Positions 38,009 to 48,747 of a stretch of 64,000 bases of DNA are shown one piece after another; positions within the stretch are counted from its first letter, which is position 1, and each line of letters begins with the position of its first letter. The notes under the pieces were generated by a model that ran no database searches, had not been told where the DNA came from, and worked only from the letters and a program-made list of their open reading frames with translations. The translations under genes and the position numbers were made by a program. Origin of the DNA: Brevundimonas sp. (lineage in GTDB: Bacteria; Pseudomonadota; Alphaproteobacteria; Caulobacterales; Caulobacteraceae); NCBI RefSeq assembly GCF_029946145.1, contig NZ_JAQSDY010000021.1:1-64000 (forward strand), given 5' to 3'.

Positions 38009-39796
38009 TCAGTGTCGAACGCGGACATAGGATCCCGGCGCGGGCTCTCCGGCCTTCAGCTTGCCCGAGCCGACCTTGCGCGCCCTGACCTTTTCATCAG
38101 CGGCGGCGGCGTCCAGCCAGCCCTGCCATTCCGGCCACCACGATCCCGCCTTCTGCTCCGCGCCGGCCAGCCATGCGTCAGCTTCGTCCGGCGCCGCGTC
38201 ATTGGTCCAGTAGCCGTGCTTGTTGGCCGCGGGCGGATTGATCATGCCCGCGTTGTGTCCCGAACCGCCCAGCAGGAAACGCGTCGGGCCGCCGAAGAAG
38301 CTGCGGCCGGCGTAGGTATTCTTCCAGGCCGCGACGTGATCGTCCTTCAGGGCCACGATCATGACGGGCGTCCTGATCGCGCCGAGATCGAGCGCGACGC
38401 CGTCGATTACAACGCCGCCCTTTTCCTTGAGCTGGTTTCCGCGCAGCACGTGGGAGCCGTATTCCTTGAGCATCCGGGCCGGGATGCGCGAGCCGTCGTC
38501 GAACCACCACAGCAGGTCCGAGGCCCGCGTCTCGTCGCCCAGCAGGTAGTGGTTCACCACCGACGACCAGATCAGGTCATTGGCCCGCACCGTCGAGAAC
38601 AGTTTGGTGAGGTCGTGCGCCTCGACATAGCCGCGCTCGTCCAGATAGCGGTTGAAGGCCTTCAGGTCGTTCTCACCGGTGAACACCGACCACTCGCCCA
38701 TGTCGCCGAAGTCGACCAGGGTCGCAATCAGCGTCGCCGAGGCCACGCGGTCCGCCTGCTCCGTCGCGGCCAGATACGCCAGGGTCATCGCCGACAGCGT
38801 GCCGCCCAGACAGTAGGAAACCAGATCGACGTCCGGCTCTCCGGTCGCCGCCTTGACGGCGTCCAGGGCGGCGATCACGCCATCCTTTATGTAGGCGTCC
38901 AGTCCGTTATCGGCGTGGCTCTCGTCCGGATTGGCCCAGGAGATGACGAAGACGGTGTGGCCCTGGTCAACCAGCCATTTCAGATAGCTGGCCTTGGGAG
39001 TCAGGTCGAAGAGGTAGTATTTGTTGACCAGGGGCGGGATGAACAGCAGCGGACGGCGACAGACCTGCGCGGTCGTCGGGGCGTACTGGATCAGCTCCAT
39101 GAGGCCGTTCCTGAACACCACCGCGCCGGGGGTGGCGGCGACGTTTACGCCCAGTTCGAAATCGTTGGGCGCGCGGCGGCTGACCAGCCCCTGCCCCTTG
39201 CCGATATCCTCCAGCAGGTTCGACACGCCGGTCATCAGGCTGAGACCACCACTCTCGACCATCCGACGGGCGACCTGCGGATTGGTCTGGGCGAAATTGG
39301 TTGGGGCCAGCGCATTCATCATCTGACGGCTGGCGAAATCGACCTGGGCTCGGGTGTCCTCGTCCACCGGCGCGGTGGCGACGAATTCCTGCAGCTGACG
39401 CGCGGCCAGAAGATAGGCCTGCTTCAGATAGTCATAGACGGGCTCGTCGCTCCACGCCGGATCAGAGAAGCGACGGTCGCCCTTCGCCGGAGCCGCGATC
39501 GGCGTCGTCTCCTGGCCCATCGCCCGTTGGCCCATGGTCCGCCACAGTGCCGTCCAGTCGTTCCAGTTCTTCGCCTGGGCTTCGAACAGCGTGGCCGGCT
39601 GCATGATCACCGAGGTATTGAAGGCGATCATCGCCTTCGCCAGCGTGGTCGGGTCGTAGGGCAGCGTCCGGGGCGTCGCAGCCTGGACCATCGTCGTGCG
39701 AACCGCAGCCGCGGCGTTCTGCATCAGGGTGGTCAAGGTCTCGGCCACGACCATCGGATCGGGCGCGGATGGGATGGGCGTCGATGAGGTGGTCAT
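38009..39796 (-). CDS. phaC: Class I poly(3-hydroxyalkanoate) synthase
   Basis: Polymerises 3-hydroxyacyl-CoA into storage polyester at granule surfaces. The 595-aa protein has the catalytic triad of PhaC: nucleophile C329 in SYCLGGT (lipase-like box), D485/D486 in VALKDDHVA and H514 in GGSGHNAGMINPP. PLLFIPPLVNKYYLFDL and FVISWANPDESH are typical. AAGG precedes the ATG at 39796. phaA, phaB and phasin genes are not in the window. A small gene lies 13 bp upstream. Confidence 0.95.
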   Translation of the reverse strand: MTTSSTPIPSAPDPMVVAETLTTLMQNAAAAVRTTMVQAATPRTLPYDPTTLAKAMIAFNTSVIMQPATLFEAQAKNWNDWTALWRTMGQRAMGQETTPIAAPAKGDRRFSDPAWSDEPVYDYLKQAYLLAARQLQEFVATAPVDEDTRAQVDFASRQMMNALAPTNFAQTNPQVARRMVESGGLSLMTGVSNLLEDIGKGQGLVSRRAPNDFELGVNVAATPGAVVFRNGLMELIQYAPTTAQVCRRPLLFIPPLVNKYYLFDLTPKASYLKWLVDQGHTVFVISWANPDESHADNGLDAYIKDGVIAALDAVKAATGEPDVDLVSYCLGGTLSAMTLAYLAATEQADRVASATLIATLVDFGDMGEWSVFTGENDLKAFNRYLDERGYVEAHDLTKLFSTVRANDLIWSSVVNHYLLGDETRASDLLWWFDDGSRIPARMLKEYGSHVLRGNQLKEKGGVVIDGVALDLGAIRTPVMIVALKDDHVAAWKNTYAGRSFFGGPTRFLLGGSGHNAGMINPPAANKHGYWTNDAAPDEADAWLAGAEQKAGSWWPEWQGWLDAAAADEKVRARKVGSGKLKAGEPAPGSYVRVRH

Positions 39797-39809
39797 GGCG
39801 GAGCCTTGC

Positions 39810-39995
39810 TTACAGCGAGACGAGCACGTCAACGGCGGCGCAGGCGCGCGGCGTCACGAACAGCAACGCGAGCGCGTGATCGGGGTTCTCGGCCGCCCAC
39901 TCAGGGCAGGGGTCGCCGGCGGTGTCGATCAGCGTCAAGACCGGCAGGGCCGAAGCAAGCGAGCTGGAGGTATAGGCGGCGGCGTCGAATGCCAT
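39810..39995 (-). CDS. Small protein of unknown function upstream of phaC
   Basis: A 61-aa acidic, hydrophobic-leaning protein (begins MAFDAAAYTSS, contains CPEWAAENPDHALALLFVTP). AAGGGA lies 8 nt before its ATG and its stop is 13 bp before phaC, so co-transcription is likely. No family recognised. It could be a granule-associated or regulatory peptide, but that is guesswork from position. Confidence 0.5.
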   Translation of the reverse strand: MAFDAAAYTSSSLASALPVLTLIDTAGDPCPEWAAENPDHALALLFVTPRACAAVDVLVSL

Positions 39996-40084
39996 GATGG
40001 GGATCCCTTGAACGAAGTCGCGTTCGATAGCGCCGGTATCTCATGGCTTTTCTGTTCTGACGATGCCAGTATTTGCGTAATCGT

Positions 40085-40100
40085 TGTGCATTTTCGCACA
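40085..40100. promoter_or_regulatory. Dyad at the lysR promoter
   Basis: TGTGC-N6-GCACA is a perfect 5-bp dyad of T-N11-A type, 10 bp before the lysR-type ATG and between divergent lysR and phaC-side genes. It fits an autoregulatory LysR-type site but is very close to the start codon. Confidence 0.4.
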
Positions 40101-40110
40101 GGGGCGTGGA

Positions 40111-41010
40111 ATGGCCGATTTCAACTGGAATGACTTGCGGGCATTCCTGGCTGTGGCCCGCACAGGGCGGCTCACCGCGGCGGCGGCGCGCGTCGCCATG
40201 GATCACACCACGGTGGCCCGACGCATCGCCGCGCTGGAAACGGGCCTGGGAGCCCAGTTGTTCGACCGTAGTCCGCACGGCTACGCCCTGACGCCCCACG
40301 GCGAGCGGCTGATGCCGACCGCCGAGAAGATCGAGAGCCTGACCCTTCGGGCCGCCCATGAACTGGGCGAGGCAGACCAGGCGCTGAGCGGCACGGTACG
40401 GATCGGCGCGCCTGAAGGGTTCGGCAGCTATGTTCTGGCGCCGTTGATGGCGCGGCTGGCCGACCGGCATCCAGGGCTGGATATCCAGCTGGTGGCCATC
40501 TCCGGCGTACTCAGCCTGTCCAAGCGCGAGGCCGACATCGCGGTGACGCTCAGTGCGCCGCGTGAGGGCCGGCTGGTGTCGCGCAAACTGACCGACTACG
40601 GCCTGAGCCTGTACGCCGCGCCTTCTTATCTGGACGCTCGTCCGTCGATCCTGACGCGCGCCGACATGGCTGGTCACAGGTTCATCGGCTACATCGGCGA
40701 CCTGCTCTACGCACCGGAACTGGACTATATGCAGGCGCCCGACGTGGACATTCACGTCGCCTTGCAGAGCTCGAACCTGATCGCCCAGTTGCAGGCGGCC
40801 CTGGCCGGGGCCGGCCTCTGTGTGCTGCCCGATTTCATCGCGGCGCGTGAGGCCGGGCTACGCCGGGTGCTGCCGGACGCCGTGCACCTGGATCGCAGCC
40901 TTTGGCTGGTGACCCATGCGGACCTGAAGCCCCTGGCCCGGATCCGGGCGGTGACCGGGATGATTCTGGAGGCGATCAAGGCGGACCGGACCATGTTCAC
41001 GGGAGCCTGA
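40111..41010 (+). CDS. LysR-family transcriptional regulator
   Basis: A 299-aa protein with an N-terminal winged helix (FNWNDLRAFLAVARTGRLTA, AAARVAMDHTTVARRIAALE) and a periplasmic-binding-like effector domain from about residue 90 (GTVRIGAPEGFGSYVLAPL). The ATG at 40111 follows AGGGG by 8 nt; an upstream TTG adds nine residues. It is divergent from the small gene and phaC. Target and effector are unknown. Confidence 0.92.
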   Translation: MADFNWNDLRAFLAVARTGRLTAAAARVAMDHTTVARRIAALETGLGAQLFDRSPHGYALTPHGERLMPTAEKIESLTLRAAHELGEADQALSGTVRIGAPEGFGSYVLAPLMARLADRHPGLDIQLVAISGVLSLSKREADIAVTLSAPREGRLVSRKLTDYGLSLYAAPSYLDARPSILTRADMAGHRFIGYIGDLLYAPELDYMQAPDVDIHVALQSSNLIAQLQAALAGAGLCVLPDFIAAREAGLRRVLPDAVHLDRSLWLVTHADLKPLARIRAVTGMILEAIKADRTMFTGA

Positions 41011-41092
41011 AACCGCCACCGACCGCCAAAATCTTGCATTGCAACAGAAAAAGGAACACTGTTCTTTGTGGGGACGGACGGGGGAAGGTCCT

Positions 41093-42872
<1,780 letters not shown>

Positions 42873-42955
42873 TCACTCTACCGCTGATTCGAGCAGCGAC
42901 TTGCGGAGACTTTTAGGGCGGGAGCGGAAGGCGGGGATAAGGTCCCCGTTCATCC

Positions 42956-43366
42956 TTACTGTGCGGGCTGGGCCGGGGCCGGCGCGGACGCCGTTCCCGA
43001 CAGGCTGGACTCCAGATCCTGCAGCGAAGGCGCAGCGGGCCGGGCCGGATCGGCCGGAACCTGCGTCGGTGCGGTCTGCGGTGTCGTCGGCGTGATCAGC
43101 TCGCCAATGGCGTCAGCGTCGACGATCGAGCGGTTCGAGCGCTCGACATTGCCCAGGATGGTCAGGCCGATGGCGCAGGCGAAGAAGGCGCCGGCCAGCC
43201 ACCAGGTCGTCACGGTCAGCAGATTGCCCGCGCCGCGCGCCGTCATGAAGCCCGACGGACCTCCGCCCATGCCCAAAGCCCCGCCTTCGGAGCGCTGAAT
43301 CAGGATCACGCCGGCGAGCGCGACCGAAATGAGGATCATGGCGACGAGGAGAATGGTCTGGAGCAT
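42956..43366 (-). CDS. secG: Preprotein translocase subunit SecG
   Basis: Accessory subunit of the SecYEG channel. The 136-aa protein has two transmembrane helices (about 3-22 and 52-75) around the conserved loop LIQRSEGGALGMGGGPSGFM, with TARGAGNLLT before the second helix. The C-terminal third is Pro/Ala/Gln-rich, as in other Caulobacterales. It lies between tpiA and pyrG. Confidence 0.93.
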   Translation of the reverse strand: MLQTILLVAMILISVALAGVILIQRSEGGALGMGGGPSGFMTARGAGNLLTVTTWWLAGAFFACAIGLTILGNVERSNRSIVDADAIGELITPTTPQTAPTQVPADPARPAAPSLQDLESSLSGTASAPAPAQPAQ

Positions 43367-43504
43367 GGCAGCCGATATGTGTGGCGCGACACCGCGCCGA
43401 TCAAGCGGCGGCGTCTAACATTGATGCGGGACGGGAGCAAACAGGCTTTCCCCGGGGCCGTGGCGTCGGCCCTGCGGGACCTCCGACCCGACACGGCCGG
43501 TGGT

Positions 43505-44254
43505 TCAGGCGCCCCGGATGATGCCCAGGAAATCCGCGGCCTTCAGCGACGCTCCGCCGACCAGCGCGCCGCCGACCTCCGGGACAGCCAGTATGTCGGC
43601 CGCGTTGTCCGGCTTGACCGAGCCGCCGTACAGGATCGGCGTCGCGGCGACCGCCAGGCCCAGCCGCTCGATCATCGCGGCCCGCACGGCGCGGTGAACC
43701 TCCTCGATCTGGTCCAGCGTCGGTGTCAGGCCCGTCCCGATCGCCCAGACCGGCTCATAGGCGACGGCGAAGTCTCGCCCCCTCAGCGCCAGCGGCAGGG
43801 AGGCCAGGATCTGCGACCGCACCACGTCCACGGCCCGGCCCGCCTCCCGCTGGTCCAGGGTTTCGCCGACGCAGACGACGGGCTCCAGGCCCGCGGTCAG
43901 CGCCGCCTCGACCTTGGCCGAAACCAGAAGGTCGCTTTCGGCGTGGCCCTGCCGGCGTTCGGAGTGGCCCAGGATCACCAGGGTTGCACCGGCGTCCTTC
44001 AGCATCGGCGCCGAGACATCGCCGGTGAAGGCGCCATGGGTCTCGGCCCGGCAGTCCTGCCCGCCGATCTCGATGGTGCTCCCGGCCGCCGCCCGCGCCA
44101 TCCGTTCGACCAGGGTCGCGGGCGGGCACAGGGCGACGCGGCAGGCCGCGGGCTCCTTGTCCAGCGCGGCGCGCAGCGCCTCCACCTCGTCCAGGCTCGC
44201 GCCCAGACCGTTCATCTTCCAATTGCCGGCAACCAGCTTCACGGATTGTTTCAT
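43505..44254 (-). CDS. tpiA: Triosephosphate isomerase
   Basis: Interconverts dihydroxyacetone phosphate and glyceraldehyde 3-phosphate. The 249-aa TIM barrel has VAGNWKMNG (catalytic Lys), VILGHSERRQ (His) and AYEPVWAIGTGLTP (Glu plus loop 6), ending with LYGGSVKPDN and GALVGGASL. It is divergent from the PpiD-type gene. Confidence 0.97.
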   Translation of the reverse strand: MKQSVKLVAGNWKMNGLGASLDEVEALRAALDKEPAACRVALCPPATLVERMARAAAGSTIEIGGQDCRAETHGAFTGDVSAPMLKDAGATLVILGHSERRQGHAESDLLVSAKVEAALTAGLEPVVCVGETLDQREAGRAVDVVRSQILASLPLALRGRDFAVAYEPVWAIGTGLTPTLDQIEEVHRAVRAAMIERLGLAVAATPILYGGSVKPDNAADILAVPEVGGALVGGASLKAADFLGIIRGA

Positions 44255-44428
44255 GCCCGCCTTCTATGCGGCGCGTCGACTCAAGCCAAGTCGTCAGGCC
44301 GCGTGGGGTCGAAGTCCCGAGGGACCGACCATCACGGCCCGACAAGAATGGCCATTGTCTTGCCGTGCGGGTCGCTCACGCCCTATAGGCCAAGCGACAC
44401 TCTCGCCGCTGTTCCGCCAGGACCGACC

Positions 44429-46360
44429 ATGCTCACTGCGTTTCGCACCTTCGCCAAGTCCAAATGGGCCATCGGGCTTCTGGTTGTTCTGGCGCTCGCG
44501 CTGCTCGTGACCGGCGGCACCCAGCTGGACGTGCTGGGCAACCTGGGGCCCAGGCATGTGGTCACGGCCGGCGATCGCAGCGTGGGTCAGGCCGAGTTCC
44601 GCGGCGAGATGGACCGTATTCTCCAACAGTCCCAGGAACAGGCCGGACGGGCCCTGACCTTCGAGGAACTTGTCGGCCAGGGCGGCCTGGTCCAGTACCT
44701 CCAGCAGCGGTCGCAGCAGCTGGGTTTCCTCAACTGGGCCTGGCAGACAGGCATCCGTCCCGGCAAGGAACTGGTCCTGCGCCAGATCCGCCAGGCGCCG
44801 GGCTTCTTCGATTCCGTGACCGGCAAGTTCGACGAGAACCAGTACCGGGCCAAACTGGCTGAAAACAACGCGACGCCCGAGATGTTCGAGGCCCAGCTGC
44901 GCGACCAGTACATCACCCAGCACTATGGCTCGGCGCTCGGCGCCGGGATGCGCCTGCCGCGTATCTATGGCGCGGTTCTGGCCAGCCAGGCGCTGGAAAC
45001 CCGCGACGGCCGCTGGTTCTCCGTGACCCAGGCCATGGCCGGGACGGCGGGAACCCCGACCGACGCCCAGCTGACCGCCTTCATGAACCAGAACGCCGCC
45101 GAACTGCGTCTGCCCGAATCGCGCACCGCCTCCGTCGTCCTGTTCGACGACCGCGCGGCGCCCGCCGCCATCAGCGAGACCCGGATCGCGGAACGGTTCA
45201 ACTTCCGTCGGGACGCCCTGTCCCTGCCGGAGAAGCGCACCTTCGTGACCCTGACGGCGCCGAGCCGCGCCGCCGCCGACCGTATCGCCGCCGCCCTGCG
45301 CGCCGGCCAGGCGCCGGCCGCCGTCGCCGGCGCCAACAACATCCAGCCGGCTGACTACGCCGACACGCCGCGCAGCGCCCTGGGCGACCCGGCCATCGCC
45401 GCCGCCGTCTTCGGCCTGGCCGCCAACGAAGTCTCGGTTCCGGTCCAGGCCAGCGTCGGGTTCGTGGTCGCCAAGGTGACCGCCATCACTCCGGGCCGCG
45501 CCGCCACCCTGGCCGACGTGCGCGAGCAGGTCATCGAGGAACTGCGGGCCGAAGACGCCCGCGCCGCCGTCTACGCGCGCGTCGAGGCCTATGAGAAGGC
45601 CCGTCAGGCCGGCAAGACCCTGGACGCCGCCGTGGCCGAGATCGGAGCCCGCATCATCCAGGTGCCGGCGATCCGGGAGGACGGCAAGCTGCGCAACGGT
45701 CAGGACATCAACCCGCCGTTGCCGCCCCAGTTGGTCCAGACCATGTGGACCCTGGGCAAGGGCGCCGAGAGCGAAGTCGTCGACATGGGCCAGGGCCAGT
45801 ATTTCGTGGTCCGCGTGGACGAGGTCACGCCCGCCGCCCTGCCGCCGCTGGAAACGATCCGCGCCCCTCTGGCCCAGCAATGGGTTCTGCGTGAAAACGT
45901 CCGTCTGCTGACCACCCGCGCCAACGCGCTGGCCGCCCGCGTCCGCGGCGGCGAGGATCTGGCCGCGGTGGCGGCCTCGGCCGGCGCGACCGTCCAGACC
46001 GGCTCCGGCCTGAACCGTCAGTCGGTCCAGCAGTATGGCCAGGGCGTCGTCCAGGGCGTGTTCAGCAGCGCGCGCGGTGAGATGTTCTCGCAGCAGAACA
46101 CCAACGACAGCTTCGTCATCGGCCGCACTGACCGGATCACGGCCGCCCCGGCCGTTCTGGCCGCGCCGATGGCCGAGCAGTTCCGCCAGCGCATGGCCAG
46201 CGACAATGTGAACGCTGTGGGCGAACTGGCGCTCAAGGCCGCCGCCGCCCGCTCGAAGGCCCGGTATGACGAAGCCCTGGCCCGCGCGGCGCTCGGCCTG
46301 CCCGCCGAAGCGCCGGCCGCGCCCGCCGCCGGCGCCGCGGCGCCTGCCCAGGGACAATGA
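44429..46360 (+). CDS. ppiD: PpiD/SurA-type peptidyl-prolyl isomerase, membrane-anchored
   Basis: A periplasmic folding factor. The 643-aa protein has an N-terminal inner-membrane helix (about 12-30), a SurA-N-like chaperone region, and a parvulin-like middle whose catalytic motif is weakly conserved, so it may be mostly a chaperone. The ATG at 44429 follows AGGACC; the open frame extends 1 kb upstream without meaning. An Ala/Pro-rich tail ends in GQ. It overlaps trpE by ATGA. Confidence 0.88.
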   Translation: MLTAFRTFAKSKWAIGLLVVLALALLVTGGTQLDVLGNLGPRHVVTAGDRSVGQAEFRGEMDRILQQSQEQAGRALTFEELVGQGGLVQYLQQRSQQLGFLNWAWQTGIRPGKELVLRQIRQAPGFFDSVTGKFDENQYRAKLAENNATPEMFEAQLRDQYITQHYGSALGAGMRLPRIYGAVLASQALETRDGRWFSVTQAMAGTAGTPTDAQLTAFMNQNAAELRLPESRTASVVLFDDRAAPAAISETRIAERFNFRRDALSLPEKRTFVTLTAPSRAAADRIAAALRAGQAPAAVAGANNIQPADYADTPRSALGDPAIAAAVFGLAANEVSVPVQASVGFVVAKVTAITPGRAATLADVREQVIEELRAEDARAAVYARVEAYEKARQAGKTLDAAVAEIGARIIQVPAIREDGKLRNGQDINPPLPPQLVQTMWTLGKGAESEVVDMGQGQYFVVRVDEVTPAALPPLETIRAPLAQQWVLRENVRLLTTRANALAARVRGGEDLAAVAASAGATVQTGSGLNRQSVQQYGQGVVQGVFSSARGEMFSQQNTNDSFVIGRTDRITAAPAVLAAPMAEQFRQRMASDNVNAVGELALKAAAARSKARYDEALARAALGLPAEAPAAPAAGAAAPAQGQ

Positions 46361-47877
46361 CCCCTGGGACAGGCGCGGCCGACTTCGCCGACTTCCAGCG
46401 GGGCTGGGCCGTCGGCCTTCCCCGCGTGGTCGTCCGCCGGCTGGTCGACGACCTGGAGACGCCCGTCTCGGCCTTCCTGAAGGTCGGGCACGGCCGGACC
46501 CACGCCTTCCTGCTGGAATCCGTCGAGGGCGGGGCCGTCAACGGTCGCTACTCGATCATCACGCGCGAACCCGACGCCGTGTGGCGCTGCCGTGACGGGC
46601 AGGCCGAACTGGCGCGCGGCCCCGCGATCGACGAAGGCCGGTTCACGCCGGAGAGCGGCGACGCCCTGGGGTCGCTGCGGGCGCTGATGGCCGCCTCGCG
46701 CTTCGACCTGCCCGACGATCTGCCGCCGATGGCCGCCGGCCTGTTCGGAGTCTTCGGCTATGACATGGTGCGGCTGCTGGAGCCGCTGGGCCCGCCGAAC
46801 CCGGACCCGCTGGACCTGCCGGACGCCGTCCTGACCCGACCGACGCTGGTCGCCATCTTCGACTCCGTCCGCCACGAGATCGTGCTGGTCTCGGCCGCCT
46901 ACCCCGACAACGGGGCGACCGCCGAGGCCGCCTTCGCCGCCGCCGTCGACCGGCTGGACGCCTTCGAGACCGAACTTCGCACGCCCCTGCCCGTCCTGCC
47001 CGCGGCGATCGAGACCGCCGCGCCCGAGTTCGTTTCGCCGGTCGACGCCGCCGGCTTCGGCGAACTGGTGGCGCGGGCCAAGGACTACATCGGCGCCGGC
47101 GACATCTTCCAGGTCGTGCTCAGCCACCGGTTCGCCGCGCCATGGAGCGCTGATCCGTTCGCCTTCTACCGCTCGCTGCGGCGCTCCAACCCCTCGCCCT
47201 ATCTGTTCTTCCTCGACTTCGGCGACTTCCAGCTGGCCGGTTCCAGCCCGGAAATCCTGGTGCGGCTCAAGGACGGCCGGGTGACCATCCGCCCGCTGGC
47301 CGGCACCCGGCCGCGCGGCGAGACGCCCGAGGCCGACCGCGCCCTGGAGGCCGAACTTCTGGCCGATCCCAAGGAACGGGCCGAGCATCTGATGCTGCTG
47401 GACCTTGGTCGCAACGACGTGGGCCGCGTCGCCGCCCCGGGCACCGTCGAGGTCATCGAGAGCTTCCGCATCGAGCGTTACAGCTCGGTCATGCACATCG
47501 TCTCCGAGGTGCAGGGCGACGCCGATCCGAAGCTGGACGCCGTCGACACCCTGCTGGCCGCCCTGCCCGCCGGTACGCTGTCGGGCGCGCCCAAGGTGCG
47601 GGCGATGGAGATCATCGACGAGCTGGAGACGACCAAGCGCGGCGCCGGCTATGGCGGGGGCGTAGGCTACATCTCGGCGGGCGGCGAGGCAGACATCTGC
47701 ATCGTCCTGCGCACCGCCCTGTTCGCCGATGGCAAGATTCACGTCCAGGCCGGAGCCGGCGTGGTGGCCGACAGCGATCCGGCCGCCGAATACGCCGAAA
47801 CGAAAGCCAAGGCCCAGGCCCCCATGCGCGCCGCGGAAGACGCCTGGCGCTATCCGTTCGGAAACCCTCAGGGCTGA
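46357..47877 (+). CDS. trpE: Anthranilate synthase component I
   Basis: Makes anthranilate from chorismate with ammonia from TrpG. The 506-aa protein carries the tryptophan feedback motif LLES-x10-S (FLLESVEGGAVNGRYSII), and catalytic segments IFQVVLSHRF, PSPYLFFLDFG, AGTRPRGETPE, LLDLGRNDVGRVA and GAPKVRAMEIIDELE. Its start overlaps the ppiD-type stop by 4 bp and AGGGA precedes it. It is separated from trpG by a small antisense gene. Confidence 0.97.
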   Translation: MTPGTGAADFADFQRGWAVGLPRVVVRRLVDDLETPVSAFLKVGHGRTHAFLLESVEGGAVNGRYSIITREPDAVWRCRDGQAELARGPAIDEGRFTPESGDALGSLRALMAASRFDLPDDLPPMAAGLFGVFGYDMVRLLEPLGPPNPDPLDLPDAVLTRPTLVAIFDSVRHEIVLVSAAYPDNGATAEAAFAAAVDRLDAFETELRTPLPVLPAAIETAAPEFVSPVDAAGFGELVARAKDYIGAGDIFQVVLSHRFAAPWSADPFAFYRSLRRSNPSPYLFFLDFGDFQLAGSSPEILVRLKDGRVTIRPLAGTRPRGETPEADRALEAELLADPKERAEHLMLLDLGRNDVGRVAAPGTVEVIESFRIERYSSVMHIVSEVQGDADPKLDAVDTLLAALPAGTLSGAPKVRAMEIIDELETTKRGAGYGGGVGYISAGGEADICIVLRTALFADGKIHVQAGAGVVADSDPAAEYAETKAKAQAPMRAAEDAWRYPFGNPQG

Positions 47878-48050
47878 GCGGAAACGACCGTCTCGTCGAA
47901 CCGGACGCCCGGTCCGAGCACCAGCACACCGGCCATCAGCACCGCCGCCGTCGCCGCCAGCGCCGCTGCGCCCAGCGTCGCATAGGGATTGGCCGGGGCC
48001 GCCGTCGGCGCGAGCAAGGCGCGGGCTTTCGCGATGGTCTTGTCGGTCAT
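47868..48050 (-). CDS. Small single-pass membrane protein between trpE and trpG
   Basis: A 60-aa protein with one hydrophobic helix (about 28-50, GAAALAATAAVLMAGVLVLG) and a short charged N-terminus (MTDKTIAKARALL). GGAGA lies 6 nt before its ATG. It is encoded opposite to the trp genes and overlaps the trpE 3' end by 10 bp. No family recognised. Confidence 0.6.
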   Translation of the reverse strand: MTDKTIAKARALLAPTAAPANPYATLGAAALAATAAVLMAGVLVLGPGVRFDETVVSAQP

Positions 48051-48092
48051 GGCCGGTCTCCGTTCGGACAATCCCAATTCGGGACGGTTCGG

Positions 48093-48107
48093 TTAACGAA
48101 GACTTAC
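48093..48107. promoter_or_regulatory. Possible CtrA-type site
   Basis: TTAA-CGAAGAC-TTAC matches the CtrA motif TTAA-N7-TTAA at 7 of 8 positions. It lies between the small antisense membrane gene and trpG. CtrA control is known across Caulobacterales; a near-match of this length can occur by chance. Confidence 0.25.
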
Positions 48108-48154
48108 GGCCCGACACGCTTGGCGCATGGCCCCGCAGCCCCTAGAAGCCGACC

Positions 48155-48745
48155 ATGATCCTGGTCGTCGATAACTACGACAGCTTTACCTACAACCTCG
48201 TCCACTACCTCGCGGAGCTGGGCGCGGAGACGCATGTCGTCCGCAACGACGACCTGACCGCCGCCGAAGCCTGGGCTCTGAAGCCCGAAGCCGTCCTGCT
48301 GTCGCCGGGACCCTGCACGCCCAACGAGGCGGGGATCTGCCTGTCGATCCTCGACAGCGCGCCGCTGGACATGCCGATCTTCGGCGTCTGCCTCGGCCAT
48401 CAGGCCATGGGCCAGGCGTTCGGGGGCGAGGTGATACGCGCCAAGGCGCTGATGCACGGCAAGACCTCGCCGATCGAGCACGCGGGCCAGAGCGTGTTCA
48501 AGGACCTGCCCTCGCCCTTCACCGCCACCCGCTATCACAGCCTCGCCGTCCGTCGCGAAACCCTGCCCGAGGTGCTGGAGGTGACCGCCTGGACCGCCGA
48601 CGGCGAGATCATGGGGCTGGCGCACCGCACGCGGCCGATCCACGGGGTCCAGTTTCACCCGGAGTCCATCGCCACCGAGCACGGCCACGACCTGCTGGCG
48701 AACTTCCTCGATCTGGCCAACGTCAGACGCCGGGCGATGGTCTGA
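48155..48745 (+). CDS. trpG: Anthranilate synthase component II (glutamine amidotransferase)
   Basis: Supplies ammonia to TrpE. The 196-aa class I amidotransferase has [16 protein letters not shown], nucleophile Cys in [16 protein letters not shown] and the His-Glu pair in [13 protein letters not shown]. It lies 2 bp before trpD and begins the trpGDC run. Confidence 0.96.
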   Translation: MILVVDNYDSFTYNLVHYLAELGAETHVVRNDDLTAAEAWALKPEAVLLSPGPCTPNEAGICLSILDSAPLDMPIFGVCLGHQAMGQAFGGEVIRAKALMHGKTSPIEHAGQSVFKDLPSPFTATRYHSLAVRRETLPEVLEVTAWTADGEIMGLAHRTRPIHGVQFHPESIATEHGHDLLANFLDLANVRRRAMV

Positions 48746-48747
48746 TC

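Noticed and set aside
43379..44428. A long in-frame extension upstream of the PpiD-type start
   Set aside because: It overlaps tpiA on the other strand and carries no meaningful sequence; the membrane helix and ribosome site place the start at 44429.
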